The position numbers and the translations under genes are program-made. From Lichenicoccus roseus (lineage in GTDB: Bacteria > Pseudomonadota > Alphaproteobacteria > Acetobacterales > Acetobacteraceae), in the NCBI RefSeq assembly GCF_005844085.1, contig NZ_VCDI01000003.1, positions 520,374-584,373 of the forward strand: a stretch of 64,000 nt of DNA. Reading direction: 5' to 3'. Of this stretch, positions 30,242 through 38,531 are shown in pieces. A model generated the notes under the pieces. The model worked only from the letters and a program-made list of their open reading frames with translations, made no database searches and was not told the origin of the DNA. The stretch's first letter is position 1. Each line of letters opens with the position of its first letter.

Positions 30242-32677
30242 TCAGATCGGACAGGCGCCGCTGGCACATTGCAGGTGGGCCCAGTCCACCACCTCCTGGG
30301 CCGCCTCGTCATGGATCCCATCGGCGATCGCCGCAAACCGTGCCGCGGAGACCTCCTCCTCGGGCAGGTATTCATAGCCAAGCTCGTTGTCCGGCCGGCT
30401 CGGCAGGATCGAGCAGCAACGAACCAGCGGCTGCTCGCGCAGCACGATGTCGCGGAACGCGGCAAGATCCGTCTGGTCGGTATAGATCTTGAGCGTATAG
30501 GAGACCTGGTTGCCCTGCTCCGCTCCGATCCAGTGGCGCTCCAGCAGGCGCAGCCACTGATACTGCTCCGCCGGCGATGCCTCCGGCGCCGTCACCAGAG
30601 CGTCACCCAGCCCGAGCCGCTGGATCAATGATACCGTCGGGAAACCGACGATGCTCATGCCCGGAAACGAACGCAGCGTGCGCACCGGATAGCCACGCTG
30701 CTCGTATTCCGGAAGCAGCGGATCGGTGCCCTCCAGCCAGTTGCCACTCTCCGCCCCGGCATCGCGGGTGCCGCGGAACTGCACCCAGCGCAGGTACTGC
30801 CGGCGCGCCGGCAGATGCGCCCCTTCGGTCAGGCCGAACAGCTTCGAGGTCGTGCCGGCCGGCTTCACCGTCGTCACCGTGACCGGGCGCGTGGTCCCGA
30901 GCTCGGCGGCATAGGCGTTCGCCTCCGCCTTGGCGATCCCGGACAGTTCCTCCAGCATGCGCCAGAACGGCGCGGCACGCTCCTCGTCCAGCAGATCGCG
31001 GAAGCTCAGGCCAAACCGCACCCAGGCCCATTCGTGCAGCCCGGTCGGGCCGATACCGATGCGGTTGGTGCGCGCCACTTCCTCCGCATAGAGCGCATCC
31101 ATCCGGTTGGCCCGCAGCAGGAACCGCACGCCCAGCCTGACGGAGTCCGCCACCCGCGCGTCCCACAATCCGGCAACCTCGTCCGTCGGCTGCCCCGGCG
31201 CGAAATCCCCGAGACCGACCGGGCAGGCCAGCGCAGGCGCGAAATCCGCGATCACGCAATAGCCGCCCGTCACATGCAGGGTGATCTCGCCGCACGGATT
31301 GGTGGTCACCGGAAACCGCGCCCGGCTGGCCCGGCGCGACAGCTCCGCCAGCAGGTCCGCCGCTGCATCAGCCTGGTAGCGCTGCGAGGCGAAGTCGCGG
31401 CCATCCTCGTGCACCGGCTTGGCCCAGGCGGTGCCGGTGCGGTGGTCCTCCAGCAGGTCACCGTTGATGAAGCCAGGCTCGCCGTTGACGTAGGCGCAGC
31501 GGGTCACCTCGTCGAACACCGCGCGGGCATGAACGGCGAGGTCGCCTTGCCCGGATCCCTCCAGCAACGACCAGAAGGTGCGGTCCACCATGACGGAGTG
31601 GTTGGCGGTCCACAGCCCGCCCTCGGACTTCGAGCGCACGAAGCCGAGCACGCCGGGATCGCGCCACGACTTCGTCGCCATGCGCGCCGCCCGCCGTGCG
31701 CCGCCCACCTGCACCTCGACAGAAAGATGGTGATCGACCAGCAGCGCCTGCTCCCAGGGCTGCAGCCTGCTGCCGCCGCTGTCATCCCGCGCCGGCTCGA
31801 TCACATGACGCCGGATGTTCATCAGCCCGCGCAGCAGCGAGATCGGCCCGGAGGCCGGACGTCCCTGCATGCCGGCGATCGGACTGCCGGCCCGCCGGAT
31901 GATGGACAGGTCGAGCACCAGGGTGCGATCCGCCTGGCGCCGGAACGCCATCGCCTCCAGGATCTCGACCGCCTTGGCCCATCCCTCGCGGCTATCCGCG
32001 ATCCGGTGGTGCACCGCGCCGGCCGGCGCCTGCGCGAGGTCCGTCAGCACCCCGGCGTCAAGGACGGCGCGCACCTGCGCCTCTGCGGCGCCGTCGAAAT
32101 CCTCCGGCCCCATCCCCCAGGGCAGCAACTGCATCTCGACGCCGAAGCGGTGCAGCCCGGACCGGTCGCGCGGAAAGTCCGGATGCTCCGGCGAAAGATG
32201 CAGCAGCAGTGTCGGCGCCTGTCCCCAGTCGACCGCGCACAACTCGTCGTCGTAGGCGCGGCCTACGCCGGAGCCATTCAGCAGCAGGTAGAACTTGGCG
32301 AACGAGGTGATCGCCGTGGCGCAGTTGGTGAACACCTCCATGTTGCGGCCAGGCTGCTCGGCGTCGCCATGCTGCAGATGCCGTCCGGACGTCAGCAATG
32401 CCCCGGTAGCGATGGCATTGCGCAGCTGCGCCCGCTCGAATGCGCTGACATGGTCCACCAGCGCGGTGTTCCCGGCCGCCACGCGATCCGCCACCCGGGC
32501 GAAATCCTCTGCATCGCCCGGCCTGAACACCGTACGCCGTCCGACCGCCTCGCCCATCCCCCGGTCCAGCTTCCGCCCGGGCAGCTTCTGCTCACCGAAA
32601 GCCCCGTCCAGGCGGGCCAGCGAGAAGTCGGCCTGGTCGTCCGCCAGGGGCAGTCGCGTCGCAAGATGTCCGTCCAT
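30242..32677 (-). CDS. nrdJ: Adenosylcobalamin-dependent ribonucleotide reductase (class II)
   Basis: An 811-residue enzyme making deoxyribonucleotides from ribonucleotides with a B12 radical, without oxygen. The start is ATG 32677 (MDGHLATRLPLADD), with GGAG 6 nt upstream; the frame is open beyond it but lacks a ribosome site. Catalytic features are the first redox Cys in EVFTNCATAITSFAKF, the radical loop TTNPCGEITLHVTGGYC carrying the thiyl Cys and its partner, and VKPAGTTSKLFGLTEGAHLP in the phosphate-binding region. The C-terminal CASGAC pair likely passes electrons from thioredoxin. No N-terminal ATP cone is obvious. Two NrdR-like sites precede it. No cobalamin riboswitch was recognised upstream. 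Confidence 0.93.
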   Translation of the reverse strand: MDGHLATRLPLADDQADFSLARLDGAFGEQKLPGRKLDRGMGEAVGRRTVFRPGDAEDFARVADRVAAGNTALVDHVSAFERAQLRNAIATGALLTSGRHLQHGDAEQPGRNMEVFTNCATAITSFAKFYLLLNGSGVGRAYDDELCAVDWGQAPTLLLHLSPEHPDFPRDRSGLHRFGVEMQLLPWGMGPEDFDGAAEAQVRAVLDAGVLTDLAQAPAGAVHHRIADSREGWAKAVEILEAMAFRRQADRTLVLDLSIIRRAGSPIAGMQGRPASGPISLLRGLMNIRRHVIEPARDDSGGSRLQPWEQALLVDHHLSVEVQVGGARRAARMATKSWRDPGVLGFVRSKSEGGLWTANHSVMVDRTFWSLLEGSGQGDLAVHARAVFDEVTRCAYVNGEPGFINGDLLEDHRTGTAWAKPVHEDGRDFASQRYQADAAADLLAELSRRASRARFPVTTNPCGEITLHVTGGYCVIADFAPALACPVGLGDFAPGQPTDEVAGLWDARVADSVRLGVRFLLRANRMDALYAEEVARTNRIGIGPTGLHEWAWVRFGLSFRDLLDEERAAPFWRMLEELSGIAKAEANAYAAELGTTRPVTVTTVKPAGTTSKLFGLTEGAHLPARRQYLRWVQFRGTRDAGAESGNWLEGTDPLLPEYEQRGYPVRTLRSFPGMSIVGFPTVSLIQRLGLGDALVTAPEASPAEQYQWLRLLERHWIGAEQGNQVSYTLKIYTDQTDLAAFRDIVLREQPLVRCCSILPSRPDNELGYEYLPEEEVSAARFAAIADGIHDEAAQEVVDWAHLQCASGACPI

Positions 32678-32723
32678 CAGGCACTCCAAGAACTGATCAA
32701 CCGCCCCGACTCGCCGGAGGAGA

Positions 32724-32770
32724 CGGCTATATATAGCGACCTTCCCTGCGCGTCGCACCATATCTAGTCA
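32724..32770 (-). promoter_or_regulatory. Tandem NrdR-box-like sites upstream of nrdJ
   Basis: The core CTATATATAG at 32727-32736 matches the NrdR core pattern CWATATATWG exactly. A second, weaker core CCATATCTAG (8 of 10) lies at 32758-32767. Start-to-start distance is 31 bp, three helical turns, the spacing NrdR pairs normally show. The sites are 47-93 bp upstream of the nrdJ start, in the promoter region. Flanking bases match the full 16-bp consensus poorly in box 1 and better in box 2. Confidence 0.65.
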
Positions 32771-32907
32771 ATCACGATTGGTGCACGTTCTGGTTGTGGA
32801 GTACGCGTGCTATTGCCGAATGAGAGAGGATCCCGCCGCCCGGTCGAATTTTATGGATAGATTCTGTCCGAAATATTAGACTTCGCTCATCCTGTAGGGG
32901 CCGCGTC

Positions 32908-33642
32908 ATGAAGAACGACATGCAACGGCGTCTGGCTGCCGAATTCATCGGGACTTTCTGGCTTGTCTTCGGCGGCTGCGGCAGCGCCGTCGTCTCCGCC
33001 GCATTCCCGCATCTCGGCATCGGCTTCCTCGGCGTCGCCTTCGCCTTCGGCCTCACCGTCCTGTCCATGGCCTACGCGGTCGGCCACATCTCCGGCGGCC
33101 ATTTCAATCCCGCCGTGACCCTTGGCCTGTGGTCCGCCGGCCGGTGTGCGGGCAAGCACGTCGGCCCCTACATCGTCGTTCAGGTGATCGGCGCGATCCT
33201 GGCCTCCAGCGCGCTGTGGATCATCGCCAGCGGCAAGCCCGACTGGCTGCCGGCGGGATTCGCCTCCAACGGATACGGCGATCTCAGCCCGGGGCACTAC
33301 TCCCTCGGCGCCTGCCTGCTCGCCGAGTTCCTGCTCACCTTCTTCTTTCTGATGATCATTATCGGGACCACCTCGAAGGGTGCGGCGGTCGGTTTCGCCG
33401 GCATCCCGATCGGCTTCGCCCTGACCCTGATCCACCTGATCTCGATCCCGATCACCAACACGTCCGTCAACCCCGCCCGCAGCACCGGCCCCGCCCTGTT
33501 CGCCGGCGGCGAGTATCTCGGCCAACTCTGGCTGTTCTGGGTGGCGCCGATTGCCGGAGCCATGGTGGCCGGAGCAGTCGGACGCATGCTGCACGACCCG
33601 GTCGATGCCGCCATCGAGGCATCTCGCGCCACCGCGACCTGA
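32908..33642 (+). CDS. aqpZ: Aquaporin Z
   Basis: A 244-residue water channel of the inner membrane with six membrane helices. Both half-helix signatures are intact: [14 protein letters not shown] (residues about 61-74) and [16 protein letters not shown] (about 184-199). Residues around the pore are of the water-selective type, with a His in the [11 protein letters not shown] helix and Arg after the second NPA. The start at 32908 has AGGGG 8 nt upstream; another ATG lies 12 nt later. It is divergent from nrdJ and appears to be a single-gene unit. Confidence 0.96.
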   Translation: MKNDMQRRLAAEFIGTFWLVFGGCGSAVVSAAFPHLGIGFLGVAFAFGLTVLSMAYAVGHISGGHFNPAVTLGLWSAGRCAGKHVGPYIVVQVIGAILASSALWIIASGKPDWLPAGFASNGYGDLSPGHYSLGACLLAEFLLTFFFLMIIIGTTSKGAAVGFAGIPIGFALTLIHLISIPITNTSVNPARSTGPALFAGGEYLGQLWLFWVAPIAGAMVAGAVGRMLHDPVDAAIEASRATAT

Positions 33643-33763
33643 GAGGCCCGCTTCCGAGCGCCGAGCAGGGTCGCTAACGCTTTAGAAACATCTCGCCATC
33701 ATCCTGCGGCCCCCGACCCGCCTGCCAGGGCTCGGCACCGGTCGGGCCGCGGGAGGACAAGGC

Positions 33764-35053
33764 ATGGGCGTCGGGTCTCAGGCTGATCCAGGCCGTCTTG
33801 CGCTCCTTGCGAGGCGGTCCGCGGAGGCGATCCAGCGCACGCGGGAGCACGCCGCGACCGGCGACTGGCTGGCCACCCCCGCCTTGCGTCGCCGGGTCGC
33901 GATCCTGCTCTGGATGCAAACCATCGTCTTCGCCTTCCTGTTCGCCGGGGCACGTGGCTGGATCGTCCCGCTCCAGCATCCCGGCTCGCTGGATTTCGTC
34001 AGCTTCTATGCAGCCGGAGTGCTGGCAGACAGCGGCCACGCCCTCGCCGCCTATAGCCGCGTTGCCCATCATGCCGCCGAGCAGGCGGCGCTCGGTCCCG
34101 GCACCCCATACGAGTATTTCCTCTACCCGCCGCCCTTTCTGCTGGTGTGCGGCGTCCTCGGCCGGCTGCCCCTGCCTGCTGCCTTCCTGGCATTCGAGGC
34201 GGTGACGCTGGTCGGCGGCCTTGCGGTCCTGCGAGCAATCCTCGATTTGCCCTGGCGCCGGTGTATCGCCGGCCTGCTGGCATTCCCCGCCGTCCCCTGG
34301 GTGCTGCTGCTGGGCCAGAACTCGTTCTTCACCGCCGGACTGTTTGCCGGGGCCCTGCTTCTCCTGGAGCGACGGCCACTGCTTGCCGGCCTGCTTGTCG
34401 CCTGCCTTGCCTGCAAGCCCCAGTATGCCCTGCTGGTCCCGGTGGCCTTCGTGGCCGGCGGTCATTGGCGTGCGTTTGCCGCGGCTGCAGCCGGCACGGT
34501 GCTGATCTGCGCGCTCTCGACCTGGCTGTTCAGCCCGGCGATCTGGAACGCCTACCTTGTCTATCTCTCAAGTTGCCAGCCGGACTTCCGGGCTGAGCTG
34601 GTCGCCTCGCATAGCGCGCTGGTCATGCCGTACGGCGCCTTTCGCTCGGCGGGCGCCCCACGCATCGTCGCATCCGTGGCGCAGGCGATCGCAACGGCAC
34701 TGGCGGTTGGTGCGGTGGCGATGCTCTGGCGGCGCCAGGCGGCGCTGCCGCTGCGCGCCGCCGGGCTGCTCGCCGCATCCGTGATCGCGGCGCCGTTCTC
34801 GCTGTTCTACGACTTCGTCTTCATTCTCGCGGCACTCTGCTGGCTGGTCCGCCACGGTCGCCGCGGCTTCTATCCACCCTGGTCCGCGACCGTGATGGCC
34901 GCCTGCTGGATGCTCCCCGGCCTGGCCCCGATCGTCGGTCACCTTCACGTCCAACTGGCCGCCCTCGTCGCCCCCGCCGTGCTCCTGCTGAGTTGCACCT
35001 GGGATCGCGCACGACTGCCAGGTCACGCTCGTCGGGCGTTAACCAGTCATTAA
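33764..35053 (+). CDS. Integral membrane protein, DUF2029/GT87-like
   Basis: A 429-residue membrane protein with about ten hydrophobic segments. It carries the pattern of the GT87 family (polyprenyl-phosphate sugar transferases): an N-terminal loop with DFVSFYAAGVLADSGHALAAY and later FLYPPPFLLVCGVLG, then GQNSFFTAGLFAGALLLLER and ACLACKPQYALLVPVAFV. The start at ATG 33764 has GGAGG 8 nt upstream. It lies immediately before the tad locus on the same strand, but 185 nt separate it from the pilin gene. The substrate cannot be predicted. Confidence 0.8.
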   Translation: MGVGSQADPGRLALLARRSAEAIQRTREHAATGDWLATPALRRRVAILLWMQTIVFAFLFAGARGWIVPLQHPGSLDFVSFYAAGVLADSGHALAAYSRVAHHAAEQAALGPGTPYEYFLYPPPFLLVCGVLGRLPLPAAFLAFEAVTLVGGLAVLRAILDLPWRRCIAGLLAFPAVPWVLLLGQNSFFTAGLFAGALLLLERRPLLAGLLVACLACKPQYALLVPVAFVAGGHWRAFAAAAAGTVLICALSTWLFSPAIWNAYLVYLSSCQPDFRAELVASHSALVMPYGAFRSAGAPRIVASVAQAIATALAVGAVAMLWRRQAALPLRAAGLLAASVIAAPFSLFYDFVFILAALCWLVRHGRRGFYPPWSATVMAACWMLPGLAPIVGHLHVQLAALVAPAVLLLSCTWDRARLPGHARRALTSH

Positions 35054-35237
35054 CCTCCGGCGCGCGTAGCTGTGGGTCCAGGCTCCGCAGGCACCATCGA
35101 GAACCCTGTCTCCGAAATTTACTTTTCCGAAACGAGTCTTTGTCAGATTGCGTCTGCGGGTTGCCGGCCTGCCATCGTCGCCGGCCCCGATGCCCCATGC
35201 GACCGCGATTGCAACTCTCTAAGACAGGACAGTTTCC

Positions 35238-35408
35238 ATGTTGAATCTCCTCCGCGCCTGCATCGGTCTTGGCGTTGACCGCCGCGGCGTCACCGCGCTC
35301 GAATACGCGATCATCGCCGGTGTGCTGGCTACCGTCCTGGTAACCGCCTTCACGACTCTCGGAAGCAAGATGGACGCCGCTTTCGTCGCTATCGGCGCGA
35401 AGTTCTGA
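35238..35408 (+). CDS. flp: Flp-type pilin
   Basis: A 56-residue prepilin, the structural subunit of the tad pilus. The sequence runs MLNLLRACIGLGVDRRGVTA, then LEYAIIAGVLATVLVTAFTT, then LGSKMDAAFVAIGAKF. It shows the G(V/A)TA-LEYA processing region, with the Glu at +5 of the mature protein, followed by one hydrophobic helix. Cleavage is expected after the Gly in RRG. AGGACAG provides the ribosome site. It is first in the tad operon and is followed directly by a small hairpin. A second pilin gene is not seen. Confidence 0.93.
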   Translation: MLNLLRACIGLGVDRRGVTALEYAIIAGVLATVLVTAFTTLGSKMDAAFVAIGAKF

Positions 35409-35425
35409 ATCGCCCTTACGGCGAT
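35409..35425 (+). promoter_or_regulatory. Hairpin right after the flp stop codon
   Basis: ATCGCC (35409-35414) pairs with GGCGAT (35420-35425) around a 5-nt loop, directly after the TGA. Such a structure could protect the pilin mRNA or reduce read-through so that much more pilin than machinery is made. No U-run follows. Confidence 0.5.
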
Positions 35426-35478
35426 GCCGGACGGTGTCGCCGGAAGTCGACGTCCAGCACTCGTCGGAATGACATATT

Positions 35479-35982
35479 TTGAACGCTTTGGATGCTCTTG
35501 CCATGATCCCGTGCGTGTGCGTGCTGCTGCTCGCCTACGCTGCACTTCACGACGTGGTCGGCCGGACGATCCCGAATGGCGTCCCCGCCTCCCTGGCAGC
35601 GCTCGGCTGTCTGCGCGCGGCACTGGCGCACACCATCGCGCCGTCGCTGTGGATCGCGACGATGATCTTCCTGGCTGCGACTCTGGCCTGGCGCAAGGGC
35701 CTGCTGGGCGGCGGCGACGTGAAGCTGCTCGCCGCCATCTCCCTGGTCGTGACACCGCATGAAGTCCCGGTGTTGCTGATCTCAATCAGCATGGTCGGCG
35801 GCATGCTCGCCATCCTGTATGTCTTCGCAGGCAAGGTTCTCCCGCAACCACAGCCGGTCCGTCCGCGACATCTCGTCCGTCGCGCCATACGCGCGGAACT
35901 CTGGCGTGTTCATCGTCGCGGCCCGCTGCCATACGCCGTCGCCATCGCGCTCGGCACCATGACGCAGATCGTCGGGCACTGA
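35479..35982 (+). CDS. cpaA: Prepilin peptidase CpaA/TadV
   Basis: A 167-residue inner-membrane aspartyl protease that matures Flp prepilin and the TadE-type pseudopilins. Both catalytic Asp motifs are present: HDVVGRTIPNGVPASL (residues about 24-39) and the C-terminal GGGDVKLLAAISLV. Hydrophobic helices fill the rest. The start is taken as TTG 35479 (MNALDALAMIP), with GGAA 10 nt upstream; the ATG at 35503 is an alternative. It lacks the methylase domain of type IV pilus enzymes, as usual for CpaA. It is second in the tad operon. Confidence 0.9.
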   Translation: MNALDALAMIPCVCVLLLAYAALHDVVGRTIPNGVPASLAALGCLRAALAHTIAPSLWIATMIFLAATLAWRKGLLGGGDVKLLAAISLVVTPHEVPVLLISISMVGGMLAILYVFAGKVLPQPQPVRPRHLVRRAIRAELWRVHRRGPLPYAVAIALGTMTQIVGH

Positions 35983-35986
35983 GGCC

Positions 35987-36817
35987 ATGCTCACGCGCGT
36001 CATCCTGGTCGTCTTCATGCTGCTGAGCATCGGCGGCTTCGGCGCCGTCGCAATCTCACTGATGTCGAACGATCATCCGGCCGTGGCGTCCGCTCCGGTC
36101 GTGCAGGCAGAAACCAGCGTCCTGGTGGCGGCGCACCTGATCCATGCCGGCCAGCTGGTGCGCGCGGAGGATTTCGCCTCGAGGCAATTTCCCGTCGCAA
36201 GCGTGGCGCCGAATGCGCTGACAGATTCCATCGCTGCGCGCCAGGGCCTCGCCGGCGCCCTGCTGCGCGTCACGATCCCGGCTGGCGGCCTGTTGTTTCC
36301 ACAGGACGTGGTCAGGCCGGGCGACCACGGTTATCTCGCGGCCGTGCTGTCGCCCGGCAAGCGCGCCGTCAGCATTGGCGTCGATGCGGTGAGCGGCATC
36401 GCCGGATTGGTCTGGCCCGGCGACTATGTCGATCTCATCCTGACCCAGACCCTCGACGATCCGGGTGTGTCGAGTAGCCATCACATGGCCGCGGAGACGG
36501 TACTGAGCGGCCTGCGCATCATTGCAACCGACCAGGACATCGTGCGCGGCGAGCTTCCGACCAGCGGCAGCGCCGCCTCGCGGACGGTCACCATCGAGGC
36601 GACACCCGACCAGGCCGAACGCATCTCGCTGGCGGCGCGGCTGGGAAGGCTTTCGCTGTCGGTGTGTCCGCTGTCCGAATGCGCCGGCAGCCGGCAACCT
36701 GCCAGCCTGACCTGGGGCGGCGACGTCTCGCCGGCGTTGGCGCGCAACCAGACCATTGTCAGCACGACTCTGCACGTCTTCAACGGCAGCGGTGATCCCA
36801 AGGACACCCACTTCTGA
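35987..36817 (+). CDS. cpaB: Flp pilus assembly protein CpaB/RcpC
   Basis: A 276-residue periplasmic protein, anchored by the N-terminal helix (RVILVVFMLLSIGGFGAVAI). The SAF domain follows: LVAAHLIHAGQLVRAEDFAS then LLRVTIPAGGLLFPQDVVRP. The C-terminal domain holds ISIGV-type strands (AVSIGVDAVSGIAGLVWPGD, YVDLILTQTL). CpaB links the secretin to the inner-membrane complex. The gene is 4 nt after cpaA and its stop overlaps the cpaC start (TGATG). Confidence 0.92.
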   Translation: MLTRVILVVFMLLSIGGFGAVAISLMSNDHPAVASAPVVQAETSVLVAAHLIHAGQLVRAEDFASRQFPVASVAPNALTDSIAARQGLAGALLRVTIPAGGLLFPQDVVRPGDHGYLAAVLSPGKRAVSIGVDAVSGIAGLVWPGDYVDLILTQTLDDPGVSSSHHMAAETVLSGLRIIATDQDIVRGELPTSGSAASRTVTIEATPDQAERISLAARLGRLSLSVCPLSECAGSRQPASLTWGGDVSPALARNQTIVSTTLHVFNGSGDPKDTHF

Positions 36818-38205
36818 TGGTGCGCCGCGCCGTCACGATCCTTTTCTGCCTCCTGGTGGCAACACTCCTGTGCACGCCGGCCGCACCAGGCCAGGCAGTG
36901 CCGAGAGACGCCCACCATGTTGTCATCGAGGCAGGCTCAGGCCGGCTGCTCGCCCTGTCGGCGCACGCCGCCAACATCTTCGCCGCCGATCCGAAAGTCG
37001 CCGAGGTTCGCGCAGCCAGTCCGACCAGCCTGTTCGTGTTCGGCGTGGCACCTGGCCATACCACCGTGGTCGCGATCGACGCCGACGGCAACAGCATCGG
37101 GCGCTACACCGTGGAGGTGGTGCCCTCGACCTATGCGTCGCAGGCCGGCCGTCACGTGCTCAGCCAGAGCGGGCTCGACGGCATTCGCATGCAGCAGGGC
37201 AATGACAGCATCACCCTGAGCGGAGTCGCGCCATCGCCCGCCGGCGCGCAGGAGGCGGTCACTGTCGCGCAGGATGCGCTCGGCAGGGACGGCCATGTCG
37301 TCAACCACATGCGCGTCAACGGCTCGATCCAGGTCAACCTGCGTGTGCGGATCGCGGAGATGTCCCGTATCCTGACCCGCCAGCTCGGCATCAACTGGCA
37401 GTCGGTCAACGCGCTTGGCACCCAGGCTGCCATCGGCGTCTCGACGGCTTATCCCGCGGCCGCGCTGGCGCAGAATTTCGGCTTCCTGTCACGCTTCAAG
37501 ATCGGCGGCCACGCGACGACCCTGGATACTGTGATCGACGCGCTGTCGGAAGACCAGCTCATCCACATGCTGGCCGAGCCGAACCTGACGACGATGAGTG
37601 GCGAGCCGGCAAGCTTTCTTGCAGGCGGTGAATTTCCGGTTCCGGTCTCGGGCGGACTGGACAGCATCAGCGTCGAGTACAAGCAGTACGGCATCTCGCT
37701 CTCGTTCGTCCCCACCGTCCTCGATGACGGCCAGATCAGCTTGCATGTCAGACCGGAAGTCAGCGCGCTCACCAACCAGGGCGCGGTCTCCATCAGCAGC
37801 GGAAACAGCGTGATCCAGATCCCGGCGCTGACCGTGCGCCGCGTCGACACTACCGTCGAGCTGGGCAGCGGCCAGAGTTTCGCGATTGCCGGGCTGCTGC
37901 AGGAAAACACCACCGACACTGGCAGCGGCGTGCCGTTCTTGGGCGACGTCCCGGTCCTCGGGGCGCTGTTCCATTCAGACTCCTTCCTGCGCAACCAGTC
38001 CGAGCTGGTGATCGTGGTCACGCCCTATATCGTGCGCCCTGTCGACACTGCGGCAGCGCTCAGGCTGCCGACCGACGACTGGCAGCCCCCCAGCGACCTC
38101 GAGCGCATCCTGCTGCTGCGCCAGAACGGGCGGGCGCACGCGGGCATCAACGTAACCGCATCGCCGGTCCATATCCCGGGCGATGCCGGCTTCATCGTGG
38201 AATGA
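36817..38205 (+). CDS. cpaC: Outer-membrane secretin CpaC/RcpA
   Basis: A 462-residue secretin forming the pilus pore in the outer membrane. A signal peptide (AVTILFCLLVATLLCTPAAP) is followed by the pilus N-terminal domain (GRLLALSAHAANIFAADPKV), a BON-like region, and the secretin core (VSVEYKQYGISLSFVPTVLD in variant form, VRRVDTTVELGSGQSFAIAG). It ends with the signature PFLGDVPVLGALFHSDSF and LVIVVTPYIVRPV. Length is typical. It is translationally coupled to both neighbours: TGATG at the start and ATGA at the end. Confidence 0.95.
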   Translation: MVRRAVTILFCLLVATLLCTPAAPGQAVPRDAHHVVIEAGSGRLLALSAHAANIFAADPKVAEVRAASPTSLFVFGVAPGHTTVVAIDADGNSIGRYTVEVVPSTYASQAGRHVLSQSGLDGIRMQQGNDSITLSGVAPSPAGAQEAVTVAQDALGRDGHVVNHMRVNGSIQVNLRVRIAEMSRILTRQLGINWQSVNALGTQAAIGVSTAYPAAALAQNFGFLSRFKIGGHATTLDTVIDALSEDQLIHMLAEPNLTTMSGEPASFLAGGEFPVPVSGGLDSISVEYKQYGISLSFVPTVLDDGQISLHVRPEVSALTNQGAVSISSGNSVIQIPALTVRRVDTTVELGSGQSFAIAGLLQENTTDTGSGVPFLGDVPVLGALFHSDSFLRNQSELVIVVTPYIVRPVDTAAALRLPTDDWQPPSDLERILLLRQNGRAHAGINVTASPVHIPGDAGFIVE

Positions 38206-38531
38206 CCGGGATGCGTGCACCACTCCGTCTGCTGGCATTCGGGCTCGCCGGGCTTTCGATGGCCTGCACGGCCACCGACCCACTTTACGATACCAGCCGC
38301 TGGAACCCGTCCGGCGTCAACGCCGCCAATCTGGCCGCCCAGGTCGCCGTGCCCGACGACCTGCAGCACGGCAGGCACGGCGCTGATGCCGATGGACTGC
38401 AGGCGGCGGCGGCGGTCGCCCGGCTTCGCCAGGACCGCGTCAAGAAGCTGGCCGAGGGCGGCCTGTCGCAGATCGGGGTCTCGGGAAGCGCAGCGGCCGA
38501 TACCGCAACGCCCGGTATTGGCGGCCTGTGA
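38202..38531 (+). CDS. Reduced CpaD-like pilus lipoprotein
   Basis: A 109-residue lipoprotein overlapping cpaC by four bases (ATGA). The signal has a lipobox (GLSMAC near residues 18-22). The next part resembles the CpaD N-terminal region: DPLYDTSRWNPSGVNAANLA then AQVAVPDDLQHGR, ending with a basic VARLRQDRVKKLAEG. Standard CpaD is about 200 residues; here most of the body is missing. It occupies the cpaD slot between cpaC and cpaE, so I infer it does the same job, namely helping localise the secretin, in a shorter form. Confidence 0.7.
   Translation: MTGMRAPLRLLAFGLAGLSMACTATDPLYDTSRWNPSGVNAANLAAQVAVPDDLQHGRHGADADGLQAAAAVARLRQDRVKKLAEGGLSQIGVSGSAAADTATPGIGGL

Noticed and set aside
32678-32907. 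Possible cobalamin riboswitch before the B12-dependent reductase
   Set aside because: I saw no B12-box-like conserved core or matching stems; the only clear signals are the NrdR-like sites.
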